DNA of 38,321 nucleotides from Syntrophomonas sp. (GTDB lineage: Bacteria > Bacillota > Syntrophomonadia > Syntrophomonadales > Syntrophomonadaceae): NCBI GenBank assembly GCA_016841875.1, contig JAENYG010000027.1:1-38321 (forward strand). The letters run 5' to 3'. Shown in pieces: positions 25,493-34,250 of the stretch (position 1 is the first letter of the stretch; each line of letters starts with the position of its first letter). The position numbers and the translations under genes were made by a program. The notes beneath the pieces are model-generated. The model was given only the letters and a program-made list of their open reading frames with translations. It made no database searches and was not told where the DNA came from.

Positions 25493-26392
25493 ATGAATCT
25501 AAACCTATTTAAAACTTATGTAAGGGTGGTAGAAACCCAGAATTTATCGCGTACAGCCAATGAGTTTGGCTTATCTCAACCTGCAATAACCAAGCAGATA
25601 CAGGCTCTGGAAGATATTTACGGAGTTCTGCTGTTAGAACGATCCGGAAGAAGGTTGAAAACTACTGAAGCTGGAGAAGCTTTATACAATTGTGCCCGAG
25701 AAATTATTAAGGCGGTTGAGAAATCAGAAAGCATTATGGAAGATGTAATAGAAAGCCGTAAGGGTTATATATCCCTGGGAGCCAGTACGATACCGGGAGA
25801 ATACATACTGCCCATTCTAATAAAAAAATTCAAGGACAGTAATCCCAGTATAAGAATTAGTATGGATATAGGAGATACGGAGAGAATATTTAACAAAGTG
25901 GCTGAACGAGAACTGGATCTGGGAGTTGTCGGGGCCTGGTATAATAACCGAAAGGTAGACGGATTCCAATGGGTTGAAGATGAACTGGTCATCGCAGTAC
26001 CTGAAAACCATAGAATGGCGGTCAGAGAGAGTGTTAAAATATCAGAACTGGCGTCTGAAAGATGGGTATTTCGGCAAAAAGGATCGGGAACCAGAAAGGT
26101 AGCCGAGGAAATAATCAATAGCAGTGGCTTAAAGATGGATGATATAAATATATATATGGAAGCAGGCAGCACGGAAGCAGTATTGGCTACAGTTGAAGCC
26201 GGAATGGGAATATCCATGGTATCTGACTGGGCGATTCAGCGACTGGACCCGCATCGGAAGATAGTGAGCATACCTATAGCTGATCAGGGTGCCAGACGCA
26301 ATTTCTATATAATTTATCCTCACCAGAAGAAGAGGCGCAAGTCGGTTATACAGTTTATGGAATATCTGCAAAACATAAATAGCAGCAAATAA
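25493..26392 (+). CDS. LysR-family transcriptional regulator
   Basis: The product has 299 residues. The N-terminal winged HTH is LFKTYVRVVETQNLSRTA followed by FGLSQPAITKQIQALED and LLLERSGRRLKTTEAGE; the effector-binding domain runs from about 90 to the end (ISLGASTIPGEYILPILIKKF). The sequence resembles the CysB/CysL-like branch. It begins 55 bases after sufB and ends at a strong terminator, so it may be the last gene of the suf transcript. LysR regulators usually act on a divergent gene, but there is none here, so its target is unknown. Confidence 0.88.
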   Translation: MNLNLFKTYVRVVETQNLSRTANEFGLSQPAITKQIQALEDIYGVLLLERSGRRLKTTEAGEALYNCAREIIKAVEKSESIMEDVIESRKGYISLGASTIPGEYILPILIKKFKDSNPSIRISMDIGDTERIFNKVAERELDLGVVGAWYNNRKVDGFQWVEDELVIAVPENHRMAVRESVKISELASERWVFRQKGSGTRKVAEEIINSSGLKMDDINIYMEAGSTEAVLATVEAGMGISMVSDWAIQRLDPHRKIVSIPIADQGARRNFYIIYPHQKKRRKSVIQFMEYLQNINSSK

Positions 26393-26400
26393 ATATTAAA

Positions 26401-26433
26401 ATAAGTTGGGTGCCTGGCACCCAACTTATTTTA
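26401..26433 (+). terminator. Terminator between lysR and the polyamine genes
   Basis: A 13-bp stem (ATAAGTTGGGTGC, 26401-26413, with its complement at 26417-26429) with a CTG loop, followed by TTTTA. Confidence 0.9.
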
Positions 26434-26512
26434 TGATAATATTTTTATTTTAAATTATAGATGGTTTGTATATAATATATCTGTTTGGATAATTAATCGG
26501 GGAGGATTGCCA

Positions 26513-26971
26513 ATGTTACCGTTACCTAAGAAATATTTCGTTACCGCGGCTGCTGCAGAAGGTGACACCGAACTTACTGCTTTTGATGGAGCTTTATTAA
26601 AAGCACGGGTAGGAAACACAAATTTGTTGAAAGTCAGCAGTATATTACCTCCAGGTTGTGTATATGATCCGGAGCTGGTAATACCTGAAGGGTCCCTGTT
26701 ACCCATTGCTTATGGGGATATCATCTGCGAGGAACCTGGTACTAAAATAGCTGCAGCTGTATCGGTAGGAATTAAAAAAGACAGTTTTGGAGTTATTATG
26801 GAATTTTCTGGCAAGTGCAGCAGGGAAGAAGCGGAAAAAAAGGTAAGCGATATGGTTAAAGAAGCTTTTAGAATTAGAGGTTTGGAGTTAGAAGAAATTA
26901 AGATAGCGTCTGCTGAGCATGTAGTCGAGAAAATCGGATGTGCTTTTGCAGCGGTACCATTGTGGTATTAA
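26513..26971 (+). CDS. pdaD: Pyruvoyl-dependent arginine decarboxylase
   Basis: This enzyme converts arginine to agmatine. The 152-residue proenzyme cleaves itself to make a pyruvoyl group; the site is the Ser pair in LLKVSSILPPGC (about 41-52), as in archaeal PvlArgDC. PIAYGDIICEEPGTKIAAAV and the C-terminal AEHVVEKIGCAFAAVPLWY match the family. The ATG at 26513 follows GGGGAGG. A TATAAT (26471-26476) about 40 bases upstream marks the probable promoter, with no good -35. It is the first gene of the cluster with speE and speB, which would process its product. Confidence 0.93.
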   Translation: MLPLPKKYFVTAAAAEGDTELTAFDGALLKARVGNTNLLKVSSILPPGCVYDPELVIPEGSLLPIAYGDIICEEPGTKIAAAVSVGIKKDSFGVIMEFSGKCSREEAEKKVSDMVKEAFRIRGLELEEIKIASAEHVVEKIGCAFAAVPLWY

Positions 26972-27015
26972 AAGCTCTAAGATCTTATTATGAATGAATA
27001 AGGGAGGAACTTTGT

Positions 27016-27846
27016 TTGGAATTGTGGGTTACAGAATATCAAACTCCAGCCATAGGATTTAGCTGTAAAAGTACAGAAACACTTAGAGTTGAGCAAACTC
27101 CATTTCAACATCTATCGGTTATCAATACGGAACAGTTTGGTAAGATGCTGTTACTGGACGGTATGGTAATGACCACCGAAAAAGACGAATTTGTATACCA
27201 TGAGATGATAAGCCTGGTAGCATGTAATTCTCATCCCCAGCCGGAAAATGTTCTAATAATAGGTGGGGGAGATGGCGGTACCTTAAGAGAAGTAGTTCGC
27301 CATCCAGCCGTAAAAAATGGAACCCTGGTAGAAATAGACGAAAGGGTGGTACAGGCTTCTCGTGATTTCTTTCCTTCTTTGGCATGTGCATTTGAGGATA
27401 CTAAGAGCCAGGTGCTTATAGAGGATGGAATCAAATATGTCAAAGAACACAAGAATTGCTATGATATAGTTATTGTTGATTCAACAGATCCTGTGGGGCC
27501 TGCAGTAGAATTGTTTTCAAAATCCTTCTATGAAAACGTATTTGAAGTATTGAAAGATGATGGTATGCTGGTTGTTCAGAGTGATTCTCCCTATTACCAT
27601 CCCAATGTAGTACAGATGGCATATAACGGTATAGCAGGTATTTTTCCGCTAACCAAGCTGTATCTGGCTAATATACCTACCTATCCGAGCGGTCTATGGA
27701 GCTTCACCATAGGATCTAAAAAGTATGATCCTGAAAAACTGATGCATGAGTATGATGACGGATGTCGTTACTATACCCGTAATCTCCACCGGGCAGCCTT
27801 TAATCTGCCTGCCCTGGTCAGCAAAATAATAGCGAATGGGGAATAG
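27016..27846 (+). CDS. speE: Spermidine synthase SpeE
   Basis: SpeE transfers an aminopropyl group from decarboxylated SAM to putrescine. The product has 276 residues, the Bacillus SpeE length, with MLLLDGMVMTTEKDEFVYHE (about 44-63), the SAM-type site GGGDGGTLREV (84-94), VDSTDPVGPAVELF (about 155-168) and NIPTYPSGLWSFTIGSK. The start is TTG at 27016 behind AGGGAGG. The decarboxylated SAM supplier (speD) is not in the window. Given its neighbours, agmatine as an alternative acceptor cannot be excluded, but the close match to Bacillus SpeE motifs favours putrescine. It lies 44 bases after pdaD. Confidence 0.92.
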   Translation: MELWVTEYQTPAIGFSCKSTETLRVEQTPFQHLSVINTEQFGKMLLLDGMVMTTEKDEFVYHEMISLVACNSHPQPENVLIIGGGDGGTLREVVRHPAVKNGTLVEIDERVVQASRDFFPSLACAFEDTKSQVLIEDGIKYVKEHKNCYDIVIVDSTDPVGPAVELFSKSFYENVFEVLKDDGMLVVQSDSPYYHPNVVQMAYNGIAGIFPLTKLYLANIPTYPSGLWSFTIGSKKYDPEKLMHEYDDGCRYYTRNLHRAAFNLPALVSKIIANGE

Positions 27847-27855
27847 GTAAGGTAT

Positions 27856-28719
27856 ATGGATAAAGAAATGAATTTAATTGAACAAAAGGCAGTCTTCATG
27901 GCTGCCTCTAATAAATTAGAACAGTGTGAAAAAGTACTCCTGGGAATTCCGTTTGATGCTACTACCAGCTTCAGACCGGGTACACGTCTGGCTCCGTACC
28001 GCATCAGGGAAGTATCAGAAGGTATCGAAGAATACAGCCTGTACCAGGATAAATCTCTGGAAACACTGGATTTCTACGATGCCGGAGACATCGTACTGCC
28101 GTTTGGGAATGTTAATGAGTGTTTGCGGCGCATAGAGAATGTTTGTAAATGGTTTTTGAGCAGGGGCAAAAAGGTGTTTTCTATAGGAGGAGAGCACCTG
28201 GTTTCCTGGCCGCTGATCAAGTCCTATCATGAATACTATCCTGATCTGGTAGTAGTGCAGTTGGATGCCCATGCTGATTTAAGGAAAGAATACCTGGGGG
28301 AAACTTTGTCACATGCTGCAGTTATGCGCCAGGTGGCTGAATTACTAGGTGAAAACAGGCTTTTTCAGCTGGGGATTCGCTCCTGTACTCGGGAGGAGTT
28401 GAGTTATGCAGAGAAGAACACTCAACTATATGCAGATAGGTTGCTGGATGTGGTTGATGAAGTGAAAATGAAAATTCACAATCGTCCGGTCTATTTTTCC
28501 CTGGATATCGATGTTATAGATCCAGCCTATGCTCCTGGTACCGGGACACCTGAACCGGGCGGGTTTTCGTCCCGGGAAGTATTTAAACTAATGCAGGAAT
28601 TAAAAAGTCTTAACGTAGTAGGATTTGATGTGGTGGAAATATCTCCGCCTTACGATACAGCAGACATAACCGCCATCCTGGGTGCTAAAATAATACGGGA
28701 GGCCTTGCTGGCATATTAG
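27856..28719 (+). CDS. speB: Agmatinase SpeB
   Basis: SpeB hydrolyses agmatine to putrescine and urea. The product has 287 residues of the ureohydrolase family. The two-manganese site motifs are GGEHLVSWPL (about 115-124), QLDAHADLRKEY (about 136-147) and SLDIDVIDPAYAPGTGTPEP. The start is ATG at 27856, 9 bases after speE; an in-frame ATG at 27868 is an alternative. The cluster order arginine decarboxylase, spermidine synthase, agmatinase gives arginine to agmatine to putrescine to spermidine, with only decarboxylated SAM missing; speE-speB is also an operon in Bacillus. Confidence 0.93.
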   Translation: MDKEMNLIEQKAVFMAASNKLEQCEKVLLGIPFDATTSFRPGTRLAPYRIREVSEGIEEYSLYQDKSLETLDFYDAGDIVLPFGNVNECLRRIENVCKWFLSRGKKVFSIGGEHLVSWPLIKSYHEYYPDLVVVQLDAHADLRKEYLGETLSHAAVMRQVAELLGENRLFQLGIRSCTREELSYAEKNTQLYADRLLDVVDEVKMKIHNRPVYFSLDIDVIDPAYAPGTGTPEPGGFSSREVFKLMQELKSLNVVGFDVVEISPPYDTADITAILGAKIIREALLAY

Positions 28720-28729
28720 TGTGTAAATT

Positions 28730-28818
28730 GGGTCAGGCTTTTAATATTTAAACTATCACGTCTTTGTACATAACTATACCCGTTCATCTTAAGTTATAAA
28801 AGTGTAAAAGCCGGACCC
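28730..28818. terminator. Long inverted repeat between convergent genes
   Basis: GGGTCAGGCTTTT (28730-28742) is complementary, with one mismatch, to AAAAGCCGGACCC (28806-28818), separated by 63 bases. It separates speB from the convergent minus-strand gene. The long loop makes it a weak terminator; it may be a paired repeat. Confidence 0.4.
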
Positions 28819-28827
28819 CTTTGATAC

Positions 28828-29265
28828 TTAATAAATAGTCAGGCGGTTGGAGTATACATTTATTAAATTGCTATTAGGTTTGTTATTAAAAGTAAACAAG
28901 TCCGCTAAAAGGTCAAATATTTTATCCATTTCTTCTTCCACATTGTTGCATTCTTCACTTAAGTTAACTTCGAAAACAGATACCGGGCTTTCCAGCCAGT
29001 TTAAGAGTCGCAGTTCCTGCATACCTTCTCCCAGGAACTCTAAATCGGCTATGGGCATGGAAAAGGGTGCACGGGGCTTGCTTTTTATATGAGTTTCTAG
29101 TTTTTCAATAAAAAACTTGAGTTTTTCTTCTTTCTCGGGGTCAATCACATATTGGAATAAAACATCATAGAGGTTTTGAACCAGTATAATTGAAGTGGTA
29201 TTGGGCAGCATGATATGCTGTTCCTGCTTCAAATAATTTAGCTGAAATTTCATGGTTTCCTGCAA
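28828..29265 (-). CDS. Hypothetical soluble protein
   Basis: The product has 145 residues, is acidic, and has many Leu/Glu-rich helices (DPEKEEKLKFFIEKLETH, EECNNVEEEMDKIFDLLADL). There is no signal peptide, membrane helix or domain I recognise. The start is TTG at 29265 with TAGGAGTG upstream; an ATG four codons later (29253) is also possible, with AGGA before it. It is convergent with speB and divergent from the next small gene, so context suggests no function. Confidence 0.65.
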   Translation of the reverse strand: MQETMKFQLNYLKQEQHIMLPNTTSIILVQNLYDVLFQYVIDPEKEEKLKFFIEKLETHIKSKPRAPFSMPIADLEFLGEGMQELRLLNWLESPVSVFEVNLSEECNNVEEEMDKIFDLLADLFTFNNKPNSNLINVYSNRLTIY

Positions 29266-29423
29266 AATCGATCACTCCTAATCCTTACTTTTATTAGATT
29301 TTACATGTTTACGCTATTATTAACAACTGTGCCACATATTACTCCAGCAATGTTTAGAAAGCAATATAGGTCACTTTATTAGGATATAATACTAACATAC
29401 CTCTTTGACAAGGAGAACTAAGC

Positions 29424-29597
29424 ATGTACCGCCGGAAAAAAGAAAGTAAAATTAATAAAGATGAAGATGCCATGCGTATTGATAAAATGCGGTTGAAATA
29501 CAATCTGCTGGGAATTGTGGTGCTTATTTTAATGGGGATTCTGGCTTTTGACGTGGGAGGAGTCAGCACCTGGATAAATCATTTTTTCGGGGGCTAA
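29424..29597 (+). CDS. 57-residue single-pass membrane protein
   Basis: An ATG at 29424 follows AAGGAG (29410-29415) at ideal spacing. The product begins with a strongly basic, charged segment (MYRRKKESKINKDEDAMRID), then has one hydrophobic helix (about 27-45, LLGIVVLILMGILAF) and a short C-terminus, WINHFFGG. The positive N-terminal side implies it stays inside. A TATAAT at 29385-29390 could be its -10 element. The family is unknown, and it is too short for many gene callers. Coding is supported by the ribosome binding site and the clean topology. Confidence 0.65.
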   Translation: MYRRKKESKINKDEDAMRIDKMRLKYNLLGIVVLILMGILAFDVGGVSTWINHFFGG

Positions 29598-29784
29598 GTA
29601 TAGTATATAGATACATAGACTTCGGAAAAGCCTGTTCAAGTCAGTTTTTGTTCTAATTACCGTCATAAAATCATGTATACAAGAAATAGCTGGATTACAG
29701 GCGCTTTGTCAGCAGGAAGTATAATATATTATAATAATAATACTAAATAACAAAATATAATATAGCGGTATTTAGCAATTCTCA

Positions 29785-29926
29785 TAAGCCTAATCTCTAG
29801 TAGATTCAGTAAAGGAGAGCGGGGGAACCATTAATTGGGGTGAGTTTCCGGTTTATGCCGGGATAGGGCGGCCCTTTAGCCCGAATCCGTCAGCTAACCT
29901 CGCAGGCAAAGAGGGGGGAGAATTGG
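29785..29926 (+). ncRNA. c-di-AMP riboswitch (ydaO-yuaA leader)
   Basis: Signature blocks are AGAGCGGGGGAACCATTAAT (29816-29835), TTGGGGTGAGT (29835-29845), GCCGGGATAGGGCGGCC and, most diagnostic, CCCGAATCCGTCAGCTAACC, with TCGCAGGC following (to about 29907). The ydaO class binds cyclic di-AMP and turns expression off. It precedes the betaine transporter operon, a known target group for this riboswitch. Boundaries are approximate. An AT-rich TATAAT (29756-29761) lies just upstream as a possible promoter. Confidence 0.9.
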
Positions 29927-30127
29927 ATGTTATGCTGTATTTTTCCGTGTAGGTTCCCAATTTACATTGAAACATTTACTGCCCGCATTCAAATCCCTTT
30001 ATTCACTTTAAGCTAAACGTGAAAACCCTTCACAAGTTTACCGTTAATCAAACTGAATTGCCGTCAATGATGAATATGCATTGGCATTTATTAATGCGCC
30101 CTTTTTAGTAAAAGGAATGGTGAGAAA
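29927..30127 (+). other. Expression platform / leader of the betaine transporter operon
   Basis: About 200 bases lie between the riboswitch aptamer and the first transporter gene. I see no gene and no strong T-tailed terminator, only a small GTGAA-TTCAC hairpin near 30020-30034 and a T-rich stretch, CCTTTTTAG, near 30099-30107. The switching mechanism is therefore not evident. Confidence 0.4.
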
Positions 30128-31321
30128 ATGATTGAAGTGAAAAATCTTATAAAAGTATACGGTAGTAATACAGACAAGGTTTTGGAATTAATAGAAAAGG
30201 GCATGAGTAATGAAGAAATAAAAAACAAGACTAAACATGTAGTCGGAGTCCGTGATGTCAGTTTCACCGTAGAAAAAGGGGAAAGCTTTGTGATCATGGG
30301 TCTTTCGGGAAGCGGCAAATCTACTCTGCTGCGCTGCATCAACCGACTGATTAAAGCGAGCAGCGGAGAAATATTAATTGATGGTCAAAATATTATTACT
30401 ATGTCTGGCAAAGATTTGGAAGAAATTCGCCAGCATAGAATGGCCATGGTTTTTCAGCGCTTTGCACTCTTACCTCATCGGACAATATTGGACAATGTTG
30501 GATATGGTCTTGAAATACAGGGAGTAGATAAGAGAAAAAGACTTGACAAAGTATTGGAAGTAATTGAGATGGTGGGGCTAAAAGGCTGGGAGAATTCTTA
30601 TCCGGAGAACCTGAGCGGTGGCATGCAGCAGCGGGTAGGTATCGCCCGGGCTCTAGCGACAGATCCGGATATCTTGCTTATGGACGAACCATTCAGTGCT
30701 TTAGACCCGCTGATCCGTCAGGATATGCAGGATGAACTGCTGGATATACAAAATAAGCTGCAAAAAACTATTATATTCATTACCCATGATTTGGATGAAG
30801 CTTTGAAAGTTGGAGACCGTATAGCACTTATGAAAGACGGGTGTATTGTTCAGATGGGACAGCCTGAAGATATACTGCTTTCTCCGGCAACTGAATATGT
30901 AGCCCGCTTTGTTGAAAATGTCAACCGTTCACTTGCCTTAACAGCTTCCTCGGTAATGGTCAGACCTCGCTATGTGGTTCATCCTAAAGACGGGCCCAGG
31001 ACAGCTCTCAATTTTATGGAAAAACATGGGCTATCTACCCTGTTCGTCCTGGATCGCCTTGGAAAGCTCAAGGGATATATCAAAGCCGAAGATGCTTCTG
31101 ATATAGCCTCGCAGGGGATTAAGGACCTGGGAGGCATTATTCAGACCGATATGCCTACTGCCGGACCTGATAGTCCATTGGCAGGTCTACTGGAAGTGAT
31201 GGCCTATACTAAAGTACCTATCGCTGTTGTAGATGAAAACAATAAACTTCAGGGAGCGCTGGTAAGAGGATCTGTTATTGCGGGACTTGCTGGTGGAAGG
31301 GGGGAAATGAATAATGGATAG
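30128..31321 (+). CDS. opuAA: Glycine betaine/proline ABC transporter ATP-binding protein with CBS domains
   Basis: The product has 397 residues. The ABC domain has Walker A GLSGSGKST (about 58-66), Q-loop MVFQRFALLPH, signature LSGGMQQRVGIARAL (about 161-175) and Walker B LLMDEPFSALDP. After about 265 there are two CBS motifs (VMVRPRYVVHPKDG, and LAGLLEVMAYTKVPIAVVDE), which in OpuA-type proteins sense ionic strength or c-di-AMP. VRDVSFTVEKGESF and an early QuaT-type helix (LELIEKGMSNEEI) are typical of ProV/OpuAA. It overlaps the permease gene by 8 bases. The whole operon lies behind the c-di-AMP riboswitch. Confidence 0.94.
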   Translation: MIEVKNLIKVYGSNTDKVLELIEKGMSNEEIKNKTKHVVGVRDVSFTVEKGESFVIMGLSGSGKSTLLRCINRLIKASSGEILIDGQNIITMSGKDLEEIRQHRMAMVFQRFALLPHRTILDNVGYGLEIQGVDKRKRLDKVLEVIEMVGLKGWENSYPENLSGGMQQRVGIARALATDPDILLMDEPFSALDPLIRQDMQDELLDIQNKLQKTIIFITHDLDEALKVGDRIALMKDGCIVQMGQPEDILLSPATEYVARFVENVNRSLALTASSVMVRPRYVVHPKDGPRTALNFMEKHGLSTLFVLDRLGKLKGYIKAEDASDIASQGIKDLGGIIQTDMPTAGPDSPLAGLLEVMAYTKVPIAVVDENNKLQGALVRGSVIAGLAGGRGEMNNG

Positions 31322-32144
31322 CATACCAAGGATCCCGCTGGGCGAATGGACTGATAATTTCATTACCTATTTACAGATCAATTTTGGTTCGGGTACTCAG
31401 GCATTTTCAGATGGATTGGAAAGCCTAATAAAAGGACTTCAGGGATTTTTGATTTCCCTGCCACCGGAACTTGTTATTATCGTTGTAGCAATTCTAGCCT
31501 GGTGGTTGGCCGGGAAGAAAATTGCTCTATTTACAGTGCTGGGTTTGTTCTTTATATACAATCTGGGCTTGTGGTCGGTAACCATGGAGACAATTGCCAT
31601 GGTAATTTCAGCGGTATTATTTTGCATGATTATCGGGGTGCCCCTGGGAATACTGGGAGCTAAAAACAATACTGCTCATAGAATTATTATGCCGATACTG
31701 GATTTTATGCAGACCCTGCCTGCTTTTGTATATTTATTACCTGCTATTCCTTTCTTTGGACTAGGTGTTGTACCCGGGGTAATTACTACCATTATTTTTG
31801 CTATGCCTCCGGTTATAAGGCTGACTGACCTGGGACTCAAGCAGGTGCCCGAGGAACTTATTGAATTAGGGAAATCTTTTGGTTCAACTTTTTTTCAGAT
31901 GCTGTTAAAGATTGAACTGCCCCTGGCTCGATCCACCATACTTGCCGGTATCAACCAGTGCATTATGCTTTCTCTTTCTATGGTGGTTATTGCATCGATG
32001 ATCGGGGCTAAAGGTCTGGGGGGGGTTGTATGGAGAGCTATTCAAACCCTGAAAATGGGGATGGGTTTTGAGGCTGGGGTAGCGATAGTGATTATCGCCA
32101 TTATCCTGGACAGAATAACTCAAAACCTGGGTAAATCAAAATAA
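31314..32144 (+). CDS. opuAB: Glycine betaine/proline ABC transporter permease
   Basis: The product has 276 residues and about 6-7 membrane helices, of the ProW/OpuAB type. The N-terminal IPRIPLGEWTDNFITYLQ matches the family's opening; the conserved EAA loop is ELIELGKSFGSTFFQMLLKIELP (split at Gly) and MLSLSMVVIASMIGAKGLGG lies in the C-terminal half. It forms the channel with the ATPase (8-base overlap) and binding protein genes. Confidence 0.93.
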   Translation: MDSIPRIPLGEWTDNFITYLQINFGSGTQAFSDGLESLIKGLQGFLISLPPELVIIVVAILAWWLAGKKIALFTVLGLFFIYNLGLWSVTMETIAMVISAVLFCMIIGVPLGILGAKNNTAHRIIMPILDFMQTLPAFVYLLPAIPFFGLGVVPGVITTIIFAMPPVIRLTDLGLKQVPEELIELGKSFGSTFFQMLLKIELPLARSTILAGINQCIMLSLSMVVIASMIGAKGLGGVVWRAIQTLKMGMGFEAGVAIVIIAIILDRITQNLGKSK

Positions 32145-32163
32145 TGGAAGGAGTGGATTTAGC

Positions 32164-33090
32164 TTGTTGAAAAACAAAAAGCTGATTCTGATTTTAACTT
32201 TGCTGGTGTTTGTCATGTTTAGTGTTGTTGGATGTGGCGGAGGAACTGAGAAAGAGCCCGGAGATCAGGCCACACAAAGTGTAAAGGATAAATTTGATGG
32301 TAAGATCATAGGAATCGATCCGGGTGCCGGTATCATGAAAGCCACTGACAATGCTATTGAAGCATATGGATTGGATTATGAACTGGTAGAAGGCAGCGGA
32401 GCAACTATGACTGCCACATTAAAGCAGGCCATCGATAACAACGAATGGGTAGTAGTTACTGGTTGGGCACCTCACTGGAAATTTGCCCGCTATGATCTCA
32501 AATTCCTGGAAGATCCCAAGGGTACTTTTGGAGAAGCTGAGACGATCAATACTATAGTAAGGCTGGGACTTAAACAAGACATGCCAGAGGTTTATGAAGT
32601 ATGTGATAATTTTGCCTGGGACAGTGGGCAAATTGGCTCAGCCATGGGAATAGCAGAAGATGTGGGAGATGATGTGGCTGCAGCCCGTCAGTGGGTAGAG
32701 GAAAACACGGAACTGGTTAACAGCTGGCTGCCGGAAGGTTATGATGCAGCTGTTACAGTTGATAGTCCTACTAAAGAAACAGTTACTCTCCTGTATGTTG
32801 AGTGGGCTTGCGCAAGAGCTGAAACCCATGTAATGGGGGATGTACTGCAGAATATCATGGGTTATCAGGTTGAGTTGCTTCCTGTTAGTGCCGCTGCTAT
32901 GTATGAAGGCCTTGCCAATGGAGAAGGTGATGCCCTATTTACTGCCTGGCTGCCTTTTACACATGGTGATTATATGGAACAGGTGGGAGATAGGGTCGAG
33001 GATCTTGGACCCAGCTATGAAGATGCTAAAATCGGTCTGGTTGTACCTGCTTATGTAGAAATTAATTCAATTGAAGAACTGAATAATTAA
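32164..33090 (+). CDS. opuAC: Glycine betaine ABC transporter substrate-binding lipoprotein
   Basis: The product has 308 residues. A lipobox near residue 24 (SVVGC) anchors it outside. The OpuAC/ProX-like fold is indicated by KIIGIDPGAGIMKATDNAIEA (split after Gly), ATLKQAIDNNEWVVVTGWAPHW and GEGDALFTAWLPFTHGDYME, with the aromatic residues (Trp, Tyr) that cage the quaternary ammonium group. The start is TTG at 32164 after AAGGAG. It is the third gene of the operon, and a terminator follows. Confidence 0.93.
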   Translation: MLKNKKLILILTLLVFVMFSVVGCGGGTEKEPGDQATQSVKDKFDGKIIGIDPGAGIMKATDNAIEAYGLDYELVEGSGATMTATLKQAIDNNEWVVVTGWAPHWKFARYDLKFLEDPKGTFGEAETINTIVRLGLKQDMPEVYEVCDNFAWDSGQIGSAMGIAEDVGDDVAAARQWVEENTELVNSWLPEGYDAAVTVDSPTKETVTLLYVEWACARAETHVMGDVLQNIMGYQVELLPVSAAAMYEGLANGEGDALFTAWLPFTHGDYMEQVGDRVEDLGPSYEDAKIGLVVPAYVEINSIEELNN

Positions 33091-33118
33091 CAGCCCACCT
33101 TAGTAGAATGTTAGCAAC

Positions 33119-33154
33119 AAAGGGGGTTCATCTCTTAAGAGGTAAACCCCCTTT
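33119..33154. terminator. Bidirectional terminator between opuAC and trpS
   Basis: AAAGGGGGTT (33119-33128) pairs with AACCCCCTTT (33145-33154), with an inner CTCTTAAGAG. It has A-rich and T-rich ends and can serve both converging genes. Confidence 0.85.
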
Positions 33155-33198
33155 ATAATGGACCTAACCCACTAGCCCTTTATGCTGCTGCCCAGTAG

Positions 33199-34212
33199 CT
33201 AAATAGGAATTTCGTGATCAAAGTAATTGATGTGCATTGCTTCACGCACATCCACCATTGTTTCTCTGGCTGCAGAGTGAGCCTTCCTGGTGCCTTCCAT
33301 AAGGATCTCTTTAACCAACTCAGGAGCGGTTTCATACTTCCTGCGTCTCTCCCTCATTGGATCTAGAAGTTCATTTAGTTTTACGCTAAGTTTGTTTTTG
33401 CAGGCTACACAACCTATGCTTCCATTACGGCAGTCTGCTTCGATTTCTTTTACTTCTTCCGGGTTAAATACGCCATGATATTCAAAAACGGTGCAGATTT
33501 CCGGATGTCCGGGATCAGTTTTTCTAATCCGGGCCGGGTCAGTGATCGCATTTCTTACCTTCAAATTGACATCTTCCGGAGTATCAGACAGGAATATAGC
33601 ATTGTTCAGGCTTTTACTCATTTTTGCCTTCCCGTCCAGCCCTACCAGGCGGGGAACATCGCCTACCAGAACTTCCGGTTCTACCAAAACCGGCCGGTAG
33701 AGATCATTAAAACGTCTCACGATCTTCCTGGTCAATTCAATATGCGGTACCTGGTCTTCGCCTACCGGGACCAGGTGAGCTTTAAAAATACTGATGTCAG
33801 CTGCCTGGCTTACCGGGTAGCCCAGAAAGCCGTAGGTCATATCTTTAAACCCATGTTGGGCGGCTTCGGTTTTCACGGTAGGATTATGACGCAGAACATT
33901 GACCGAAGTAAACATGGAATAGTACATGGTCAGTTCATGTATTTCCGGAATCATACTCTGAATAAAAAAAGTTGACAGTTCCGGGTTGAGTCCAGCTGCG
34001 AGATAATCCAGGGTTATCTGGTATATATCCCGGGTCAGGTTTTCTTCCTTTTCCCAGTGGGTAGTAAGAGCCTGAACGTCAGCAATGATTATGAAGCTAT
34101 CGTATTCTTCCTGTAGCTTTACCCGGTTAGCCAGGCTGCCCACGTAGTGTCCCAGATGAAGATTGCCGGTTGGTCTGTCACCAGTTAGGATTCTTTTTTT
34201 AACTTCCTGCAT
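33199..34212 (-). CDS. trpS: Tryptophanyl-tRNA synthetase
   Basis: This class I synthetase charges tRNA-Trp. The product has 337 residues, starting MQEVKKRILTGDRPTGNLHL at the ATG complementary to 34210-34212, chosen because AGGAGGAAG lies just upstream. The HIGH-type motif is HLGHY (about 18-22) and the KMSKS motif is KAKMSKSLNN (about 195). GEDQVPHIELTRKI is also conserved. Codons further upstream belong to the T-box leader and are not coding. The T-box lets expression rise when uncharged tRNA-Trp accumulates. Confidence 0.95.
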   Translation of the reverse strand: MQEVKKRILTGDRPTGNLHLGHYVGSLANRVKLQEEYDSFIIIADVQALTTHWEKEENLTRDIYQITLDYLAAGLNPELSTFFIQSMIPEIHELTMYYSMFTSVNVLRHNPTVKTEAAQHGFKDMTYGFLGYPVSQAADISIFKAHLVPVGEDQVPHIELTRKIVRRFNDLYRPVLVEPEVLVGDVPRLVGLDGKAKMSKSLNNAIFLSDTPEDVNLKVRNAITDPARIRKTDPGHPEICTVFEYHGVFNPEEVKEIEADCRNGSIGCVACKNKLSVKLNELLDPMRERRRKYETAPELVKEILMEGTRKAHSAARETMVDVREAMHINYFDHEIPI

Positions 34213-34250
34213 AAGATATCTTCCTCCTGATTTTGGATTTATAAGTATGC

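Noticed and set aside
28730-28818. Small regulatory RNA between speB and the convergent gene
   Set aside because: Only one long-loop inverted repeat is visible, with no promoter; kept as a weak terminator.
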